Of a stretch of DNA of 42,177 nt, positions 1-7,628 are shown in pieces. The stretch spans positions 1 to 42,177 of the forward strand of contig DATAXV010000115.1 of NCBI GenBank assembly GCA_036272915.1, read 5' to 3'. Position 1 is the stretch's first letter; each line of letters begins with the position of its first letter. The DNA comes from DATAXV01 sp036272915. Its GTDB lineage: Bacteria > Chloroflexota > Dormibacteria > Dormibacterales > Dormibacteraceae. Both the position numbers and the translations under genes were made by a program. The notes under the pieces are model-generated. The model was given only the letters and a program-made list of their open reading frames with translations, was not told the DNA's origin and searched no databases.

Positions 1-569
1 GACACCTGGTTCGCCTTCGTGTAGACGATGCTGGCCCAGCTCAGGCACGAACCTTTCTCCGCGTCCACGCAGTCGCCGTCGGTGGCCTCGACGGGGGCCC
101 CGTTCATACCCACCCACAGGTTCTCTCGGTTCTGTTGGAGATGCCAGGCCTCCACGCCGCGATGGCTCCCGCGCCCGACCACCTGCAGGTTGTGAAAGGT
201 GAGCCAGGGCATGACCATCGGCGGTGTGAACCTGTCGTCCTCGGTCATCATCGCCGACGTGAAGGCACTGGTCGGGGACGACACCGGTGCGGTGCTCCAC
301 CGGCCAGACCAGTCGGACCAGTATCGAGTCCCATTCACATCGAGGACCGGGTAGACGCCGTCCAGCATGTAGGCCGTGACCGGCCTGAGCGCCAGATCGC
401 CCTGGTAGTCCGCCTGGGTGTCGGAGTAGTGGAACTGGAACGAGCGCACCATCCGGATCTTGGCCAGGATGGACGCCGCCGAGGGTGTGCCCGGAGGAGC
501 GCAGCCGACCAGGGAGGCGACCAGGAGCCCCAACCCGCCGAATGCCATCCAGCTCAACAGCCGCGTCAT
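1..569 (-). CDS. Lipoprotein of unknown function, truncated by the window edge
   Basis: An open minus-strand frame starts at ATG 569 and runs off the left edge without a stop, giving 189 visible residues. It begins MTRLLSWMAFGG, followed by a hydrophobic stretch and the lipobox LVGC at about residues 20-23, so it is predicted to be exported and lipid-anchored at the cysteine. The mature part has many aromatic residues (RYWSDWSGRW, AYMLDGVYPVLD, FHNLQVVGRG) and four late Cys/Trp-rich positions (GDCVDAEKGSCLSW) that could form a disulfide. I do not recognise a family. A perfect hairpin lies about 50 bases upstream. Confidence is good that it is a coding lipoprotein; the function is unknown. Confidence 0.72.
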   Translation of the reverse strand, partial: MTRLLSWMAFGGLGLLVASLVGCAPPGTPSAASILAKIRMVRSFQFHYSDTQADYQGDLALRPVTAYMLDGVYPVLDVNGTRYWSDWSGRWSTAPVSSPTSAFTSAMMTEDDRFTPPMVMPWLTFHNLQVVGRGSHRGVEAWHLQQNRENLWVGMNGAPVEATDGDCVDAEKGSCLSWASIVYTKANQV

Positions 570-618
570 CGACGCGATGATAGGGTCCGCCCGCCGGCGA
601 GGCATCAGGATCCTGTCA

Positions 619-639
619 ACTCTCGGCAAAGCCGAGAGT
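619..639. repeat. Perfect 9-bp inverted repeat upstream of the lipoprotein gene
   Basis: ACTCTCGGC, a three-base AAA loop, then GCCGAGAGT. It sits in the 265-base gap between the starts/ends of the flanking minus-strand genes, 50 bases upstream of the lipoprotein start. It could be an operator, a leader hairpin, or the terminator of the gene at 835-1851, which is transcribed towards it. There is no T-run on either side. Apart from this hairpin I see nothing in 570-834. Confidence 0.45.
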
Positions 640-834
640 GGCCTGGCGCACGTCCCCTCTCCAACCCCACTTCGATGCCAGGCGCCACCGGGCTGCGTCA
701 GCCCCCCGCCGAGACCTGCGCGGCCACGCCCCGCTGATGAGGCCGGGGTGCTCAGATCGGTGTCATCGGGGCAAGGGCCGGGCGTAACCCCATGAACTCG
801 AGCTCCGTCCGGCTCGCACCTCCCACCTTCGGCA

Positions 835-1851
835 CTACCACCGAACCATGCTCGCGATCAGCGCGTCCGCGAGCGCAGGATCGAAGGCGGGAAGCATCGG
901 CTCAAGCTGGCCCCGAACCGCGGCGATGCTCGACAAGCCGAACCGCGCCTCCCAGTCGGCCTCGACGCCGGCGACGAAACCAGCGTACCTGTCGCGAATG
1001 CCCTGTCCCCGCGTGGTGAGGTGAGCGACCTTGACTTGCGCATCTGCCGGATCGCTGCGAACGGAGATCTTCCCATGGCGCTCAAGCCCGGGGCCACCCC
1101 CACTCCCACGGCCGTTGACTCCGAGAACGGGCGGCAGGTCCTTCATAGGAACAGCGTTATCCGAGCCGAAGCTTCGAACAAAGCCCTCGGCGATGACCAA
1201 CCCATCCCCACACGCTTCCTCGTAGTCCACCGAGAACGCGACGAGCAGTTGCGAGAGGAGCGCGGTGAGCGTCAGCGCCGACACGGTGTCGCCATCGCCC
1301 CGAATGACCGGCGCCCAGTCCTGGCCGTGGGCGGGGACTCGCGGCGGCCCCGCCTGGCCGGGCCGGAATCGCCCGCCGGTCACCCTGAGATCGCCGCCGT
1401 AGCTGATCGGGTAGTGGGGCCATTCGAGGTCCAGTTGACCGACGAGCGCGGCGAGCGCCTCTTTCAGAGCCGCGTGATCGGCGCCCACCCGTCTGCACCA
1501 GCGCTGCTCGGTGGAGTCGGCGATCGCCATCCAGGAGTCCGCCGCAACCCGTCCCGCATCGGTCGGCCCGAACGTTGTATGCACGCCCGTTCCACTGAGC
1601 ACCTCCATCCAGCCGGCGCGCACGGCGGCACCCGCGAGCTGGCGCACCGCTCGCTTCGACAGCCGAGTCAGTTTGGGAAGCTCTTTCCCGCTTGCCGGGG
1701 ACTGGAGGAGGACGGTGTGCAGGAAGCCGAACCACATCGGGGCCGAGGGCATCTCCGCTTGTCCTGCGCCCTGGATGACGAACTCGGCAGTCAGGTCGCC
1801 CAGTGCCCGCGCCAGCAGGCCCGATAGCGGAACGTTACTCATCCCGGGCAA
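835..1851 (-). CDS. Putative tandem winged-helix (MarR-like) regulator
   Basis: 338 residues, no signal peptide or membrane segment. Residues 50-115 (LPKLTRLSKRAVRQLAGAAV...GWMEV...TFGPTDAGRVAADSW) read like a winged helix with recognition helix and wing. A second segment near the C-terminus (VKVAHLTTRGQGIRDRYAGFV followed by a W-E-A-R-F-G motif) resembles the wing and dimerisation helix of MarR proteins. The middle carries a conserved-looking ISYGGDLRVTGG stretch of unknown meaning. Starts at MPGMSN (1851) or MSN (1842) are both possible. It lies 49 bases downstream of the DUF397 gene and is probably cotranscribed with it. A DNA-binding role is inferred from the fold-like pattern only; ligand and targets are unknown. 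Confidence 0.6.
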   Translation of the reverse strand: MPGMSNVPLSGLLARALGDLTAEFVIQGAGQAEMPSAPMWFGFLHTVLLQSPASGKELPKLTRLSKRAVRQLAGAAVRAGWMEVLSGTGVHTTFGPTDAGRVAADSWMAIADSTEQRWCRRVGADHAALKEALAALVGQLDLEWPHYPISYGGDLRVTGGRFRPGQAGPPRVPAHGQDWAPVIRGDGDTVSALTLTALLSQLLVAFSVDYEEACGDGLVIAEGFVRSFGSDNAVPMKDLPPVLGVNGRGSGGGPGLERHGKISVRSDPADAQVKVAHLTTRGQGIRDRYAGFVAGVEADWEARFGLSSIAAVRGQLEPMLPAFDPALADALIASMVRW

Positions 1852-1900
1852 GCTATCAGGCCCGCCGCGGGACCGGTCACGCGGCGGGCGGCGGCGACGG

Positions 1901-2107
1901 TCAGTCGAACTCGCCCGCGAGCACGCCCTTGACGAACGCCTCCCACTCGCCGCCGGTGTAGAACTGGACGTTGTCCGGGTCGTCCGCGTTGCGCATGGCC
2001 CTGCCTCCGTCAGGAAGCTTGGCGATCTCGACGGCGGGTCCGCTTCCCGGCTTCAGGGATGCGCTGTGGAAGTCCAGTTCGGCGACGTTCCACTTCTTCG
2101 TCGTCAC
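1901..2107 (-). CDS. DUF397 family protein
   Basis: 68 residues from GTG 2107, chosen because AGGAGG lies 9 bases upstream; longer upstream starts lack a ribosome binding site. The pattern W-N-V-A-E-L...SGPAVEIAKLPDGG...RNADDPDNVQFYTGGEWEAFVKGVLAGEFD matches the DUF397 family, which is abundant in Actinomycetota: an acidic, Trp-containing domain ending in a G-E-F-D-like tail. DUF397 proteins are usually encoded beside an XRE/DUF5753 helix-turn-helix regulator and act, where studied, as small partners of it. Here no XRE gene is adjacent; the downstream neighbour is a winged-helix protein instead. The family assignment is fairly sure, the role is inferred. Confidence 0.78.
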   Translation of the reverse strand: MTTKKWNVAELDFHSASLKPGSGPAVEIAKLPDGGRAMRNADDPDNVQFYTGGEWEAFVKGVLAGEFD

Positions 2108-2300
2108 GTGTCGATACCTCCTGGGCGGGACCACCCGCAAATACCACCCGGGGGAACCGGGCGGTCTCTCGCAGCCAGATGGCATCTTATGCGGTCGCTA
2201 CGGGCCAGCGCACCCCCGCTTGAGCGATCGGCGGGGCCTCAACCCGGAAGCGAAGTGGAGGAGACGGTGAGGGCGAGCCGGAGCCCGCCCTCACCTCGGT

Positions 2301-3911
2301 TCAACTGCGGACCACCGCCCCGGTCTTGGGGTTGAGCAGGACGGTATTGAAATGTGGCCGGGCGAAGTCGAAGAAGCCGAGCATGCTGCCCGAACTCGCG
2401 TCGTAGGAGACTCCGCCGATCCGTCCCGTGAACCAGTTCTCCTCGATGAACTTGGTGATCGAGGTCTGGGCGACGGTCCAGCTGCCGACGAAGTTGGTGC
2501 GGCTGTAGGGGGAGATGACGAGGAAGGGCAGCCGCGGGCCGTATCCGCAGCGGTCCTGGACGCCGCCGGCGGCGGGCTTGGTGCCGCACTCGGAAGCGAC
2601 GTCGTTGGTCGCGTCGTGGGAGCCGTTGACAATCGGGCTCTGCATCTGGTCGTACCAGCCGTCGGAGTCGTCATAGGTGATGACGATCGCGGTGGAGGAC
2701 CAGAACTTCGACTGCTCGATCGCGTTGATGGTGTTGACCAGGTAGGTCTGCTCGTCGAGCGGGTCGGAGTAGCCGGCGTGGCCGTCCTGGTACTCGGGGG
2801 CCTTCAGGAAGCTCACCGAGGGCATGTTGCCGTCCTTGAGCGAGGTGTAGAAGTCGCTCAGGTCGTACTCGTGGTTGGCCTGGTCGCTGCGGCCGATCAT
2901 CGACTCGGAGCTGGGCGCCAGATGCTTGGGGTTGGCGGTGGACTGGTAGAACTCGAAGGGGTTGTGGTGGGGGCTGTAGTCAAGCGCCTCCTGGCCACCG
3001 ACGTTCTCGTGCTCGCTGTTGCACTGGGCGACGCCGTTGGAGGTACCGGTCGGGGCGAAGCCGCCCTGGAACCAGCCCCAGGTCACGCCCCTCTGGTTGA
3101 GGAGGTTACCGACGTTCTTGCCGGTCATCTTCAGGGTCGGCGAGTCGGTGGTGTGGTTGCTGTCCGAGCACTGATCGTAATAGGGGTCGGCGTCACCGAT
3201 GTCGGTGCCGATCCCGTTGGAGTTGACCGCGGCGACGGTGCTGGGGTCGCTGACGACCTTGCCGGTGTTGGGGTCGACGGCGGAGGCGCCGGAGGTGTCA
3301 CCGGAGATCAGGTCGAGCGCACTGGGGGTCGAGGGACCGAACTCGGTGTCGTAGGCGGCGTCGCTCATGGCGTAGTGCTGGGCGTAGTTCCACTCCGCCG
3401 TCACGGTGTTGCCGTCGTAGTAGTCCATGACCAGGCCGGGAGCGCCGTAGAGGATGGGCTGGCCGGTGCAGGTGTCGTGCGCGGTGTCCTGCACGAACTG
3501 GTCCATCTTGCCGCCGTCGAACGCCTGCTGCTCAGGCGTGTAGTTGTGGTTCTGGTCGCAGGTCAGCGCCTCTGAGGGGCTCAGCCGCTGCGGGTTGTAC
3601 TCGTTGGGGTTGTCGTTGAGCAGGGCCGGCGTCAGACCGTTCACCTTGGGCGTGTTGGGCTGCGCGTGGAAGGGCGTGCCGTCGGTGTTGGTCGCGTTGG
3701 GATAGGTGCCGAAGTAGTGGTCGAATGAGACGTTCTCCTGGAAGAGAACGACCAGGTGCTTGATCGGGGTTGACGTCGGCGTCGGCTTTGGGGCCGGCTG
3801 GTGACCCCAGGCCTCCACGGTCGTGCTGCTGGCGGCCAGCAGCAGGACGCTGGCCACCGCCAGGTATGCTGCCAGGCGCCAGCGGAGCCCGCCCGCCTGT
3901 CTCCAAACCAT
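2301..3911 (-). CDS. Secreted phosphoesterase (PF04185; acid phosphatase / phospholipase C superfamily)
   Basis: 536 residues from ATG 3911, where AAGGAGG stands 10 bases upstream; a GTG at 3920 overlaps the previous stop but is too close to that site. An N-terminal signal peptide (LAAYLAVASVLLLAASS) precedes the phosphoesterase domain, which starts near residue 45 with IKHLVVLFQENVSFDHYFG, the metal-binding E-N pair of the family. Later hallmarks are DTEFGPSTPSALDLISG, TYDDSDGWYDQM and LPFLVISPYSRTNFVGSW. The family hydrolyses phosphomonoesters or phospholipid head groups outside the membrane; the exact substrate cannot be told. It is the third gene of an operon after efeO and efeB, its start region overlapping the efeB stop. 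Confidence 0.88.
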   Translation of the reverse strand: MVWRQAGGLRWRLAAYLAVASVLLLAASSTTVEAWGHQPAPKPTPTSTPIKHLVVLFQENVSFDHYFGTYPNATNTDGTPFHAQPNTPKVNGLTPALLNDNPNEYNPQRLSPSEALTCDQNHNYTPEQQAFDGGKMDQFVQDTAHDTCTGQPILYGAPGLVMDYYDGNTVTAEWNYAQHYAMSDAAYDTEFGPSTPSALDLISGDTSGASAVDPNTGKVVSDPSTVAAVNSNGIGTDIGDADPYYDQCSDSNHTTDSPTLKMTGKNVGNLLNQRGVTWGWFQGGFAPTGTSNGVAQCNSEHENVGGQEALDYSPHHNPFEFYQSTANPKHLAPSSESMIGRSDQANHEYDLSDFYTSLKDGNMPSVSFLKAPEYQDGHAGYSDPLDEQTYLVNTINAIEQSKFWSSTAIVITYDDSDGWYDQMQSPIVNGSHDATNDVASECGTKPAAGGVQDRCGYGPRLPFLVISPYSRTNFVGSWTVAQTSITKFIEENWFTGRIGGVSYDASSGSMLGFFDFARPHFNTVLLNPKTGAVVRS

Positions 3912-3916
3912 GTGCC

Positions 3917-5152
3917 TCACTCCTCCTTAGACGCGAACAACGAGCGGCCGTAGTAGTCGCTGCCGTCCCGCACACCGGGCAGGACGAAGAAGTAACCGCC
4001 GCCGAAGGGACTGACGTAGTCGACCAACGGCTCATCGATCAGGCGTGTCTGCACGGCCTCGAACTGCCGTGCGATGTCCTGCTGATAGCAGCAGAAGACG
4101 AGGCCCATGTTCAGGTTGCCGACGTCGTCCAGCCCCAGGTCGTAGTTGTAGCCGCGTCGGAGGATCCGGTTCTTCTCGGTCTGGGGCGTGCGCGGGTTGG
4201 CCAGGCGGATGTGGGCGGTCAGCGGAATGACCGTGCCCTCGGGGTCGAGCGCGTAGTCGGGGATCGAATTCTGGTTGGCGCCGTCGAGCGGGGCGCCGCT
4301 GGCCCGGCGCCGGCCGATCATCAGCTCCTGCTCGCTCAGCGAGACGCGGTCCCAGAACTCGGTGAGCATGCGGATCAGGCGCACCACCAGGTAGGTGCCG
4401 TCGTGGGCCCAGGCGGGCTCGCCGAGGCCGGGTCCGAGCCAGACCAGGTCCTCCATCTGGCGGGCGGCGTCGACGTCGGGGTTGGCGATGCCGTCCCGGA
4501 ACCCGAGGTGGTTGCGGGGCGTGCCCGAGGGCCGGGGCCGGCTGGTGAAGCCGTCCAGCCGCCAGCGCAGCTGCATCGCCCCCCTGGTGCTCTTGGTGAT
4601 GTCGCGCAGCGCGTGCAGCACGGTGTCCTGGTGGTCGGCGGTCAGCTGGAGGCTGAGATCGCCGTGGCTCTGGGCGACCTGCAGGTCGTCGTTGGGGAAG
4701 GTGCGCATCTCGACGAGGTGGCGGGGCCGCAGCGAGGACAGCCCGTAGCGGTCGTCGAACAGCGTGGCGCCTAGGCCGACCTGGACCGTGAGCCGGTCGG
4801 GGACCACGATCGAGCCCAGCGTCCCCGAGTCGGAGGGCGGCGCGGTGTCGCTGAGCGGAGCCGGCGTCCCGCCGCGGGTGAGGAAGCGAGCCCTTTCCGT
4901 CAGTGTCCGGAACAGGTCCTTGAGCTCACCCGGGCTCTGGGTCAGGACGTCGAAGGCGCAGGTCGCCGCGTGTGGCTGCTGGTCCGGGACGACCCCGGCC
5001 TGGTGGAGGCCGTGGAAGGGGACCGTCGACGGTGCCGCGGCGGCGTCGGCGGCGGCCACGACCGGCGCGGCGGCGCTGACGGCGCCGAGGCCGACCCCGC
5101 CCAGGGCGCCGCCGAGGAACCGGCGGCGGTTGACGCCGCGCCCGCCGCTCAC
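3917..5152 (-). CDS. efeB: Dye-decolorizing heme peroxidase / deferrochelatase EfeB
   Basis: 411 residues from GTG 5152, which overlaps the efeO stop (GTGA). The N-terminus carries a twin-arginine signal (NRRRFLGGALGG, then a hydrophobic Ala-rich stretch), so it is exported folded with heme. The DyP signature GFRDGIANP occurs at residues 217-225 with the catalytic Asp 220; the likely proximal heme His is H314 in LTAHIRLANP, and RILRRGYNYD at 329-338 gives the distal Arg region. EfeB proteins oxidise ferrous iron or extract iron from heme for the EfeUOB importer. Operon position between efeO and a phosphoesterase supports a cell-surface iron role. The permease EfeU is not encoded nearby. Confidence 0.93.
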   Translation of the reverse strand: MSGGRGVNRRRFLGGALGGVGLGAVSAAAPVVAAADAAAAPSTVPFHGLHQAGVVPDQQPHAATCAFDVLTQSPGELKDLFRTLTERARFLTRGGTPAPLSDTAPPSDSGTLGSIVVPDRLTVQVGLGATLFDDRYGLSSLRPRHLVEMRTFPNDDLQVAQSHGDLSLQLTADHQDTVLHALRDITKSTRGAMQLRWRLDGFTSRPRPSGTPRNHLGFRDGIANPDVDAARQMEDLVWLGPGLGEPAWAHDGTYLVVRLIRMLTEFWDRVSLSEQELMIGRRRASGAPLDGANQNSIPDYALDPEGTVIPLTAHIRLANPRTPQTEKNRILRRGYNYDLGLDDVGNLNMGLVFCCYQQDIARQFEAVQTRLIDEPLVDYVSPFGGGYFFVLPGVRDGSDYYGRSLFASKEE

Positions 5153-6387
5153 GTGGTCCTCCTGACCTCGCAGGTGGTGGCGACCGTGGCCAGCCGCTGG
5201 AGCAGGCCGTCGATCGTCCCCTCCAGGTCCTCTCTCTGAGCGATCGAGAGATCGGCCACGGGCGTCCAGCCCTGCGCGCCGTCGAAGGAGGAGACCAGCT
5301 GCTCGGTCCTGGTCATCCAGGCGCTCTGGCCGAGGTCCCGGTCCCTGGTGACGAGCAACGGGTGCAGGATCGTGAGCAGCTCGGTGGTCCCGGTCAGGTT
5401 GGCCGAGATCGTGGCCAGCCCCGTGCCGCTGCCGTAGTCATCGTCGCCGCTGAGTGAGAACTGAAGCGCGTTCTCCATGATCTCGTGCGCTCGGAGGCCG
5501 AGGTCGATGGGATCGATCTCCATGCTCGGCCACGCCGCCTGCAGGGCGCCGACCGACTGCACAAGTTGGTTCACAACCGGTGTCAACTCGGTGTTCGATT
5601 GGCCGTTCCAGAGGCCATACTCCAATCGGTGGAAGCCCTGGAAGGAGGGGTCCTGGACACCTGCGGGAAGTCCGTCCGCGCGCCCGTCGATGGCGGCGTC
5701 GTAGTCCCCGAAGGTGCCGTAGGCGGCGCCGAGCCGCTCATAGGTCATGTGCGCCGGCAGCCAGTCGGTCCGAGCCTGGGCGAGGTTCCCGGAGCCGACG
5801 TCGGCGGCGACCGTCCGCACCTGCCCGGAGAGCTCGGCGAGCCCGGCGCCGACATAGGCCTGGTAGGTGCGGAGCGGCCCGAGCAGCTCGTTCTCGGTCA
5901 CCGGAGGCGCCGCCGGCCCGCCGTTCGCGCTCCCGCCCCGGATCGTCACGTGCGGCCCCATCACCGCGTTCACGTCCTCGGCGATGCAGCGGAAGGCGTA
6001 GGTGCCGTCGCCGAGCCGCACGAGCAGCGGATCGGTGGTGTTGGGCCCGAGGTTGTCGACCTCACCGTAGATCGCGCCCCCGGGCAGCTTGATCAGGTAG
6101 GCCTCGGCGGCGGCGTCGCCGTCGTTGTGGAGGTTGATCGTCTGCAGGCCGGCGTGGGGGCTGGCCCAGCCCTGGCCGCAGTTGCTGGCGGAGATCTCGA
6201 CGGTGGTGCCCGATCCCGCCTGGCGGGGACTGTGGTGAAGGCCCAGCCACACCCCGGCGCCGGCCATGCAAACGAGCATGGTGAGGGCGATCGCGAGCAC
6301 AGCACGCAGTCCCGCAAGGCGCCCGAACACAGTGACCAGAACTCTCATCCCTCGCATCGCAACCATAGCGCATCGGCCCCCGCGCAT
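5149..6387 (-). CDS. efeO: EfeO-type iron-uptake protein (cupredoxin-like plus M75/imelysin-like domains)
   Basis: Up to 412 residues. An N-terminal membrane anchor or signal (LAIALTMLVCMAGAGVWLGL, about 31-50) is followed by a cupredoxin-like part (about 60-150, with Cys 70 and Cys 134) and an imelysin-like M75 helical domain (165-405) containing the family HxxE motif at H253-E256 (GFHRLEYGLW). EfeO binds and presents iron in the periplasm or cell wall. The start is uncertain: ATG 6387 has no ribosome binding site, and ATG 6348 (MRVLVTVF) gives a more usual signal peptide. It is first in the operon, overlapping efeB by four bases. No cleavage-type lipobox is evident. Confidence 0.87.
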   Translation of the reverse strand: MRGGRCAMVAMRGMRVLVTVFGRLAGLRAVLAIALTMLVCMAGAGVWLGLHHSPRQAGSGTTVEISASNCGQGWASPHAGLQTINLHNDGDAAAEAYLIKLPGGAIYGEVDNLGPNTTDPLLVRLGDGTYAFRCIAEDVNAVMGPHVTIRGGSANGGPAAPPVTENELLGPLRTYQAYVGAGLAELSGQVRTVAADVGSGNLAQARTDWLPAHMTYERLGAAYGTFGDYDAAIDGRADGLPAGVQDPSFQGFHRLEYGLWNGQSNTELTPVVNQLVQSVGALQAAWPSMEIDPIDLGLRAHEIMENALQFSLSGDDDYGSGTGLATISANLTGTTELLTILHPLLVTRDRDLGQSAWMTRTEQLVSSFDGAQGWTPVADLSIAQREDLEGTIDGLLQRLATVATTCEVRRTT

Positions 6388-6482
6388 TCACATAGCACTC
6401 TGTTAACCGTCACTTATCCAATCAACTACATCTGTTTCACCTCGATCGGCACATTCACTGAACTCGTAGACAAGGAGTCGTC
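6388..6482. promoter_or_regulatory. Divergent promoter region efeO / dgoD
   Basis: A 95-base gap, distinctly AT-rich compared with the surroundings, between two divergently transcribed units. For the plus strand, TTAACC (6403-6408) and TACATC (6427-6432) with 18 bases between them are a weak -35/-10 candidate. AAGGAG (6474-6479 region) lies a few bases before the GTG start of dgoD and is its ribosome binding site. No convincing minus-strand promoter or iron-box palindrome could be picked out by eye. Confidence 0.35.
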
Positions 6483-7628
6483 GTGAAGATCACAGGTTTC
6501 GAGACGTTTCTGGTCCGTCCCCGCTGGCTTTTCCTGCGCATCGACACCGACCAGGGTGTGAGCGGATGGGGAGAGCCCGTGGTCGAGGGGCGGGCGGAGA
6601 CGGTCGGCGCCTGCGTCACCGAGCTCTTCGACTACCTGATGGGTCGCGACCCTCTCCGCATCGAGGACCACTGGCAGGTCCTGACCAAGGGCGGCTTCTA
6701 CCGCGGCGGCCCGGTGCTGAGCAGCGCCGTCGCCGGCATCGACCAGGCCCTCTGGGACATCGCCGGAAAGGCCAGGGGCGTCCCCGTGCACGAGCTCCTG
6801 GGCGGCCCGGTCCGGGAGCAGGTCCGCGTCTACGGCTGGATCGGCGGCGACACCTCCGACGGCCTGGTCGAGGCGGCCCAGGCCCGGGCCGAGGCCGGCT
6901 TCACCGCCGTCAAGCTCAACGTCGGCGGCCGGGTGGCGCCGCTGGAGACGCTGGCCGAGGCCTGCGCGGCGGCGGACCGGATCGGGGCCGTGCGCGAGGC
7001 GCTGGGCCCCGCGCGCGACCTCGCCGTCGACTTCCACGGGCGGGTCGGCACGGCCATGGCCCGCCGCCTGCTCGCGCTGCTCGAGCCCCACTTCCCGCTC
7101 TTCGTCGAGGAGCCGGTTCTGCCCGAGTACTCGGGGCACCTGGCCTCGCTCTGCGCCGGCACCACCATCCCCATCGCCACCGGCGAGCGCCTCTACTCCC
7201 GCTGGGACTTCCGCGAGGTGCTCGGATCGGGCATCGCCGTCGCCCAGCCCGACCTCTCCCACGCCGGCGGCATCTCCGAGGTCCGGCGCATCGCCGCCAT
7301 GGCCGAGGCGCACGACGTGCTCATCGCTCCCCACTGCCCGCTCGGTCCGATCGCGCTGGCGGCCAGCCTGCAGATCGATCTGGCCACACCCAACTTCCTC
7401 ATCCAGGAGCAGAGCATCGGCATCCACTACAACCAGGAGGCAGACGTGCTCGACTACCTGTTCGACACCTCCCCCCTGCGGATCGACAACGGCGTCATCT
7501 CCCGGCTGCAGGGGCCAGGACTCGGCATCGAGATCGACGAGGCGGCGGTGCGTCGTGCCGCCGCCGACGGCCATCGCTGGCGGTCCCCGGTGTGGCGTCA
7601 GCCCGATGGCGCCTTCGCGGAGTGGTAG
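6483..7628 (+). CDS. dgoD: D-galactonate dehydratase (enolase superfamily)
   Basis: 381 residues from GTG 6483, preceded by AAGGAG. The protein follows the known E. coli DgoD almost throughout: PRWLFLRIDTDQGVSGWGEP at the N-terminus, FYRGGPVLSSAVAGIDQALW, the metal-ligand/catalytic strand DFHGRVG, FVEEPV, GERLYSRWDF, QPDLSHAGGI and the catalytic His in APHCPLGPIAL, ending in the same W-R-...-A-E-W tail. It should dehydrate D-galactonate to 2-keto-3-deoxygalactonate (De Ley-Doudoroff pathway). The usual partners dgoK and dgoA are not adjacent; the next gene overlaps its stop and encodes a hydrolase-fold protein. The specificity is by resemblance, so a related sugar acid remains possible. Confidence 0.9.
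   Translation: MKITGFETFLVRPRWLFLRIDTDQGVSGWGEPVVEGRAETVGACVTELFDYLMGRDPLRIEDHWQVLTKGGFYRGGPVLSSAVAGIDQALWDIAGKARGVPVHELLGGPVREQVRVYGWIGGDTSDGLVEAAQARAEAGFTAVKLNVGGRVAPLETLAEACAAADRIGAVREALGPARDLAVDFHGRVGTAMARRLLALLEPHFPLFVEEPVLPEYSGHLASLCAGTTIPIATGERLYSRWDFREVLGSGIAVAQPDLSHAGGISEVRRIAAMAEAHDVLIAPHCPLGPIALAASLQIDLATPNFLIQEQSIGIHYNQEADVLDYLFDTSPLRIDNGVISRLQGPGLGIEIDEAAVRRAAADGHRWRSPVWRQPDGAFAEW

Noticed and set aside
2352..3575. A 407-residue plus-strand frame opposite the phosphoesterase
   Set aside because: Val/Gly/Ala-rich antisense shadow; the minus-strand phosphoesterase with signal peptide and family motifs is the real gene.
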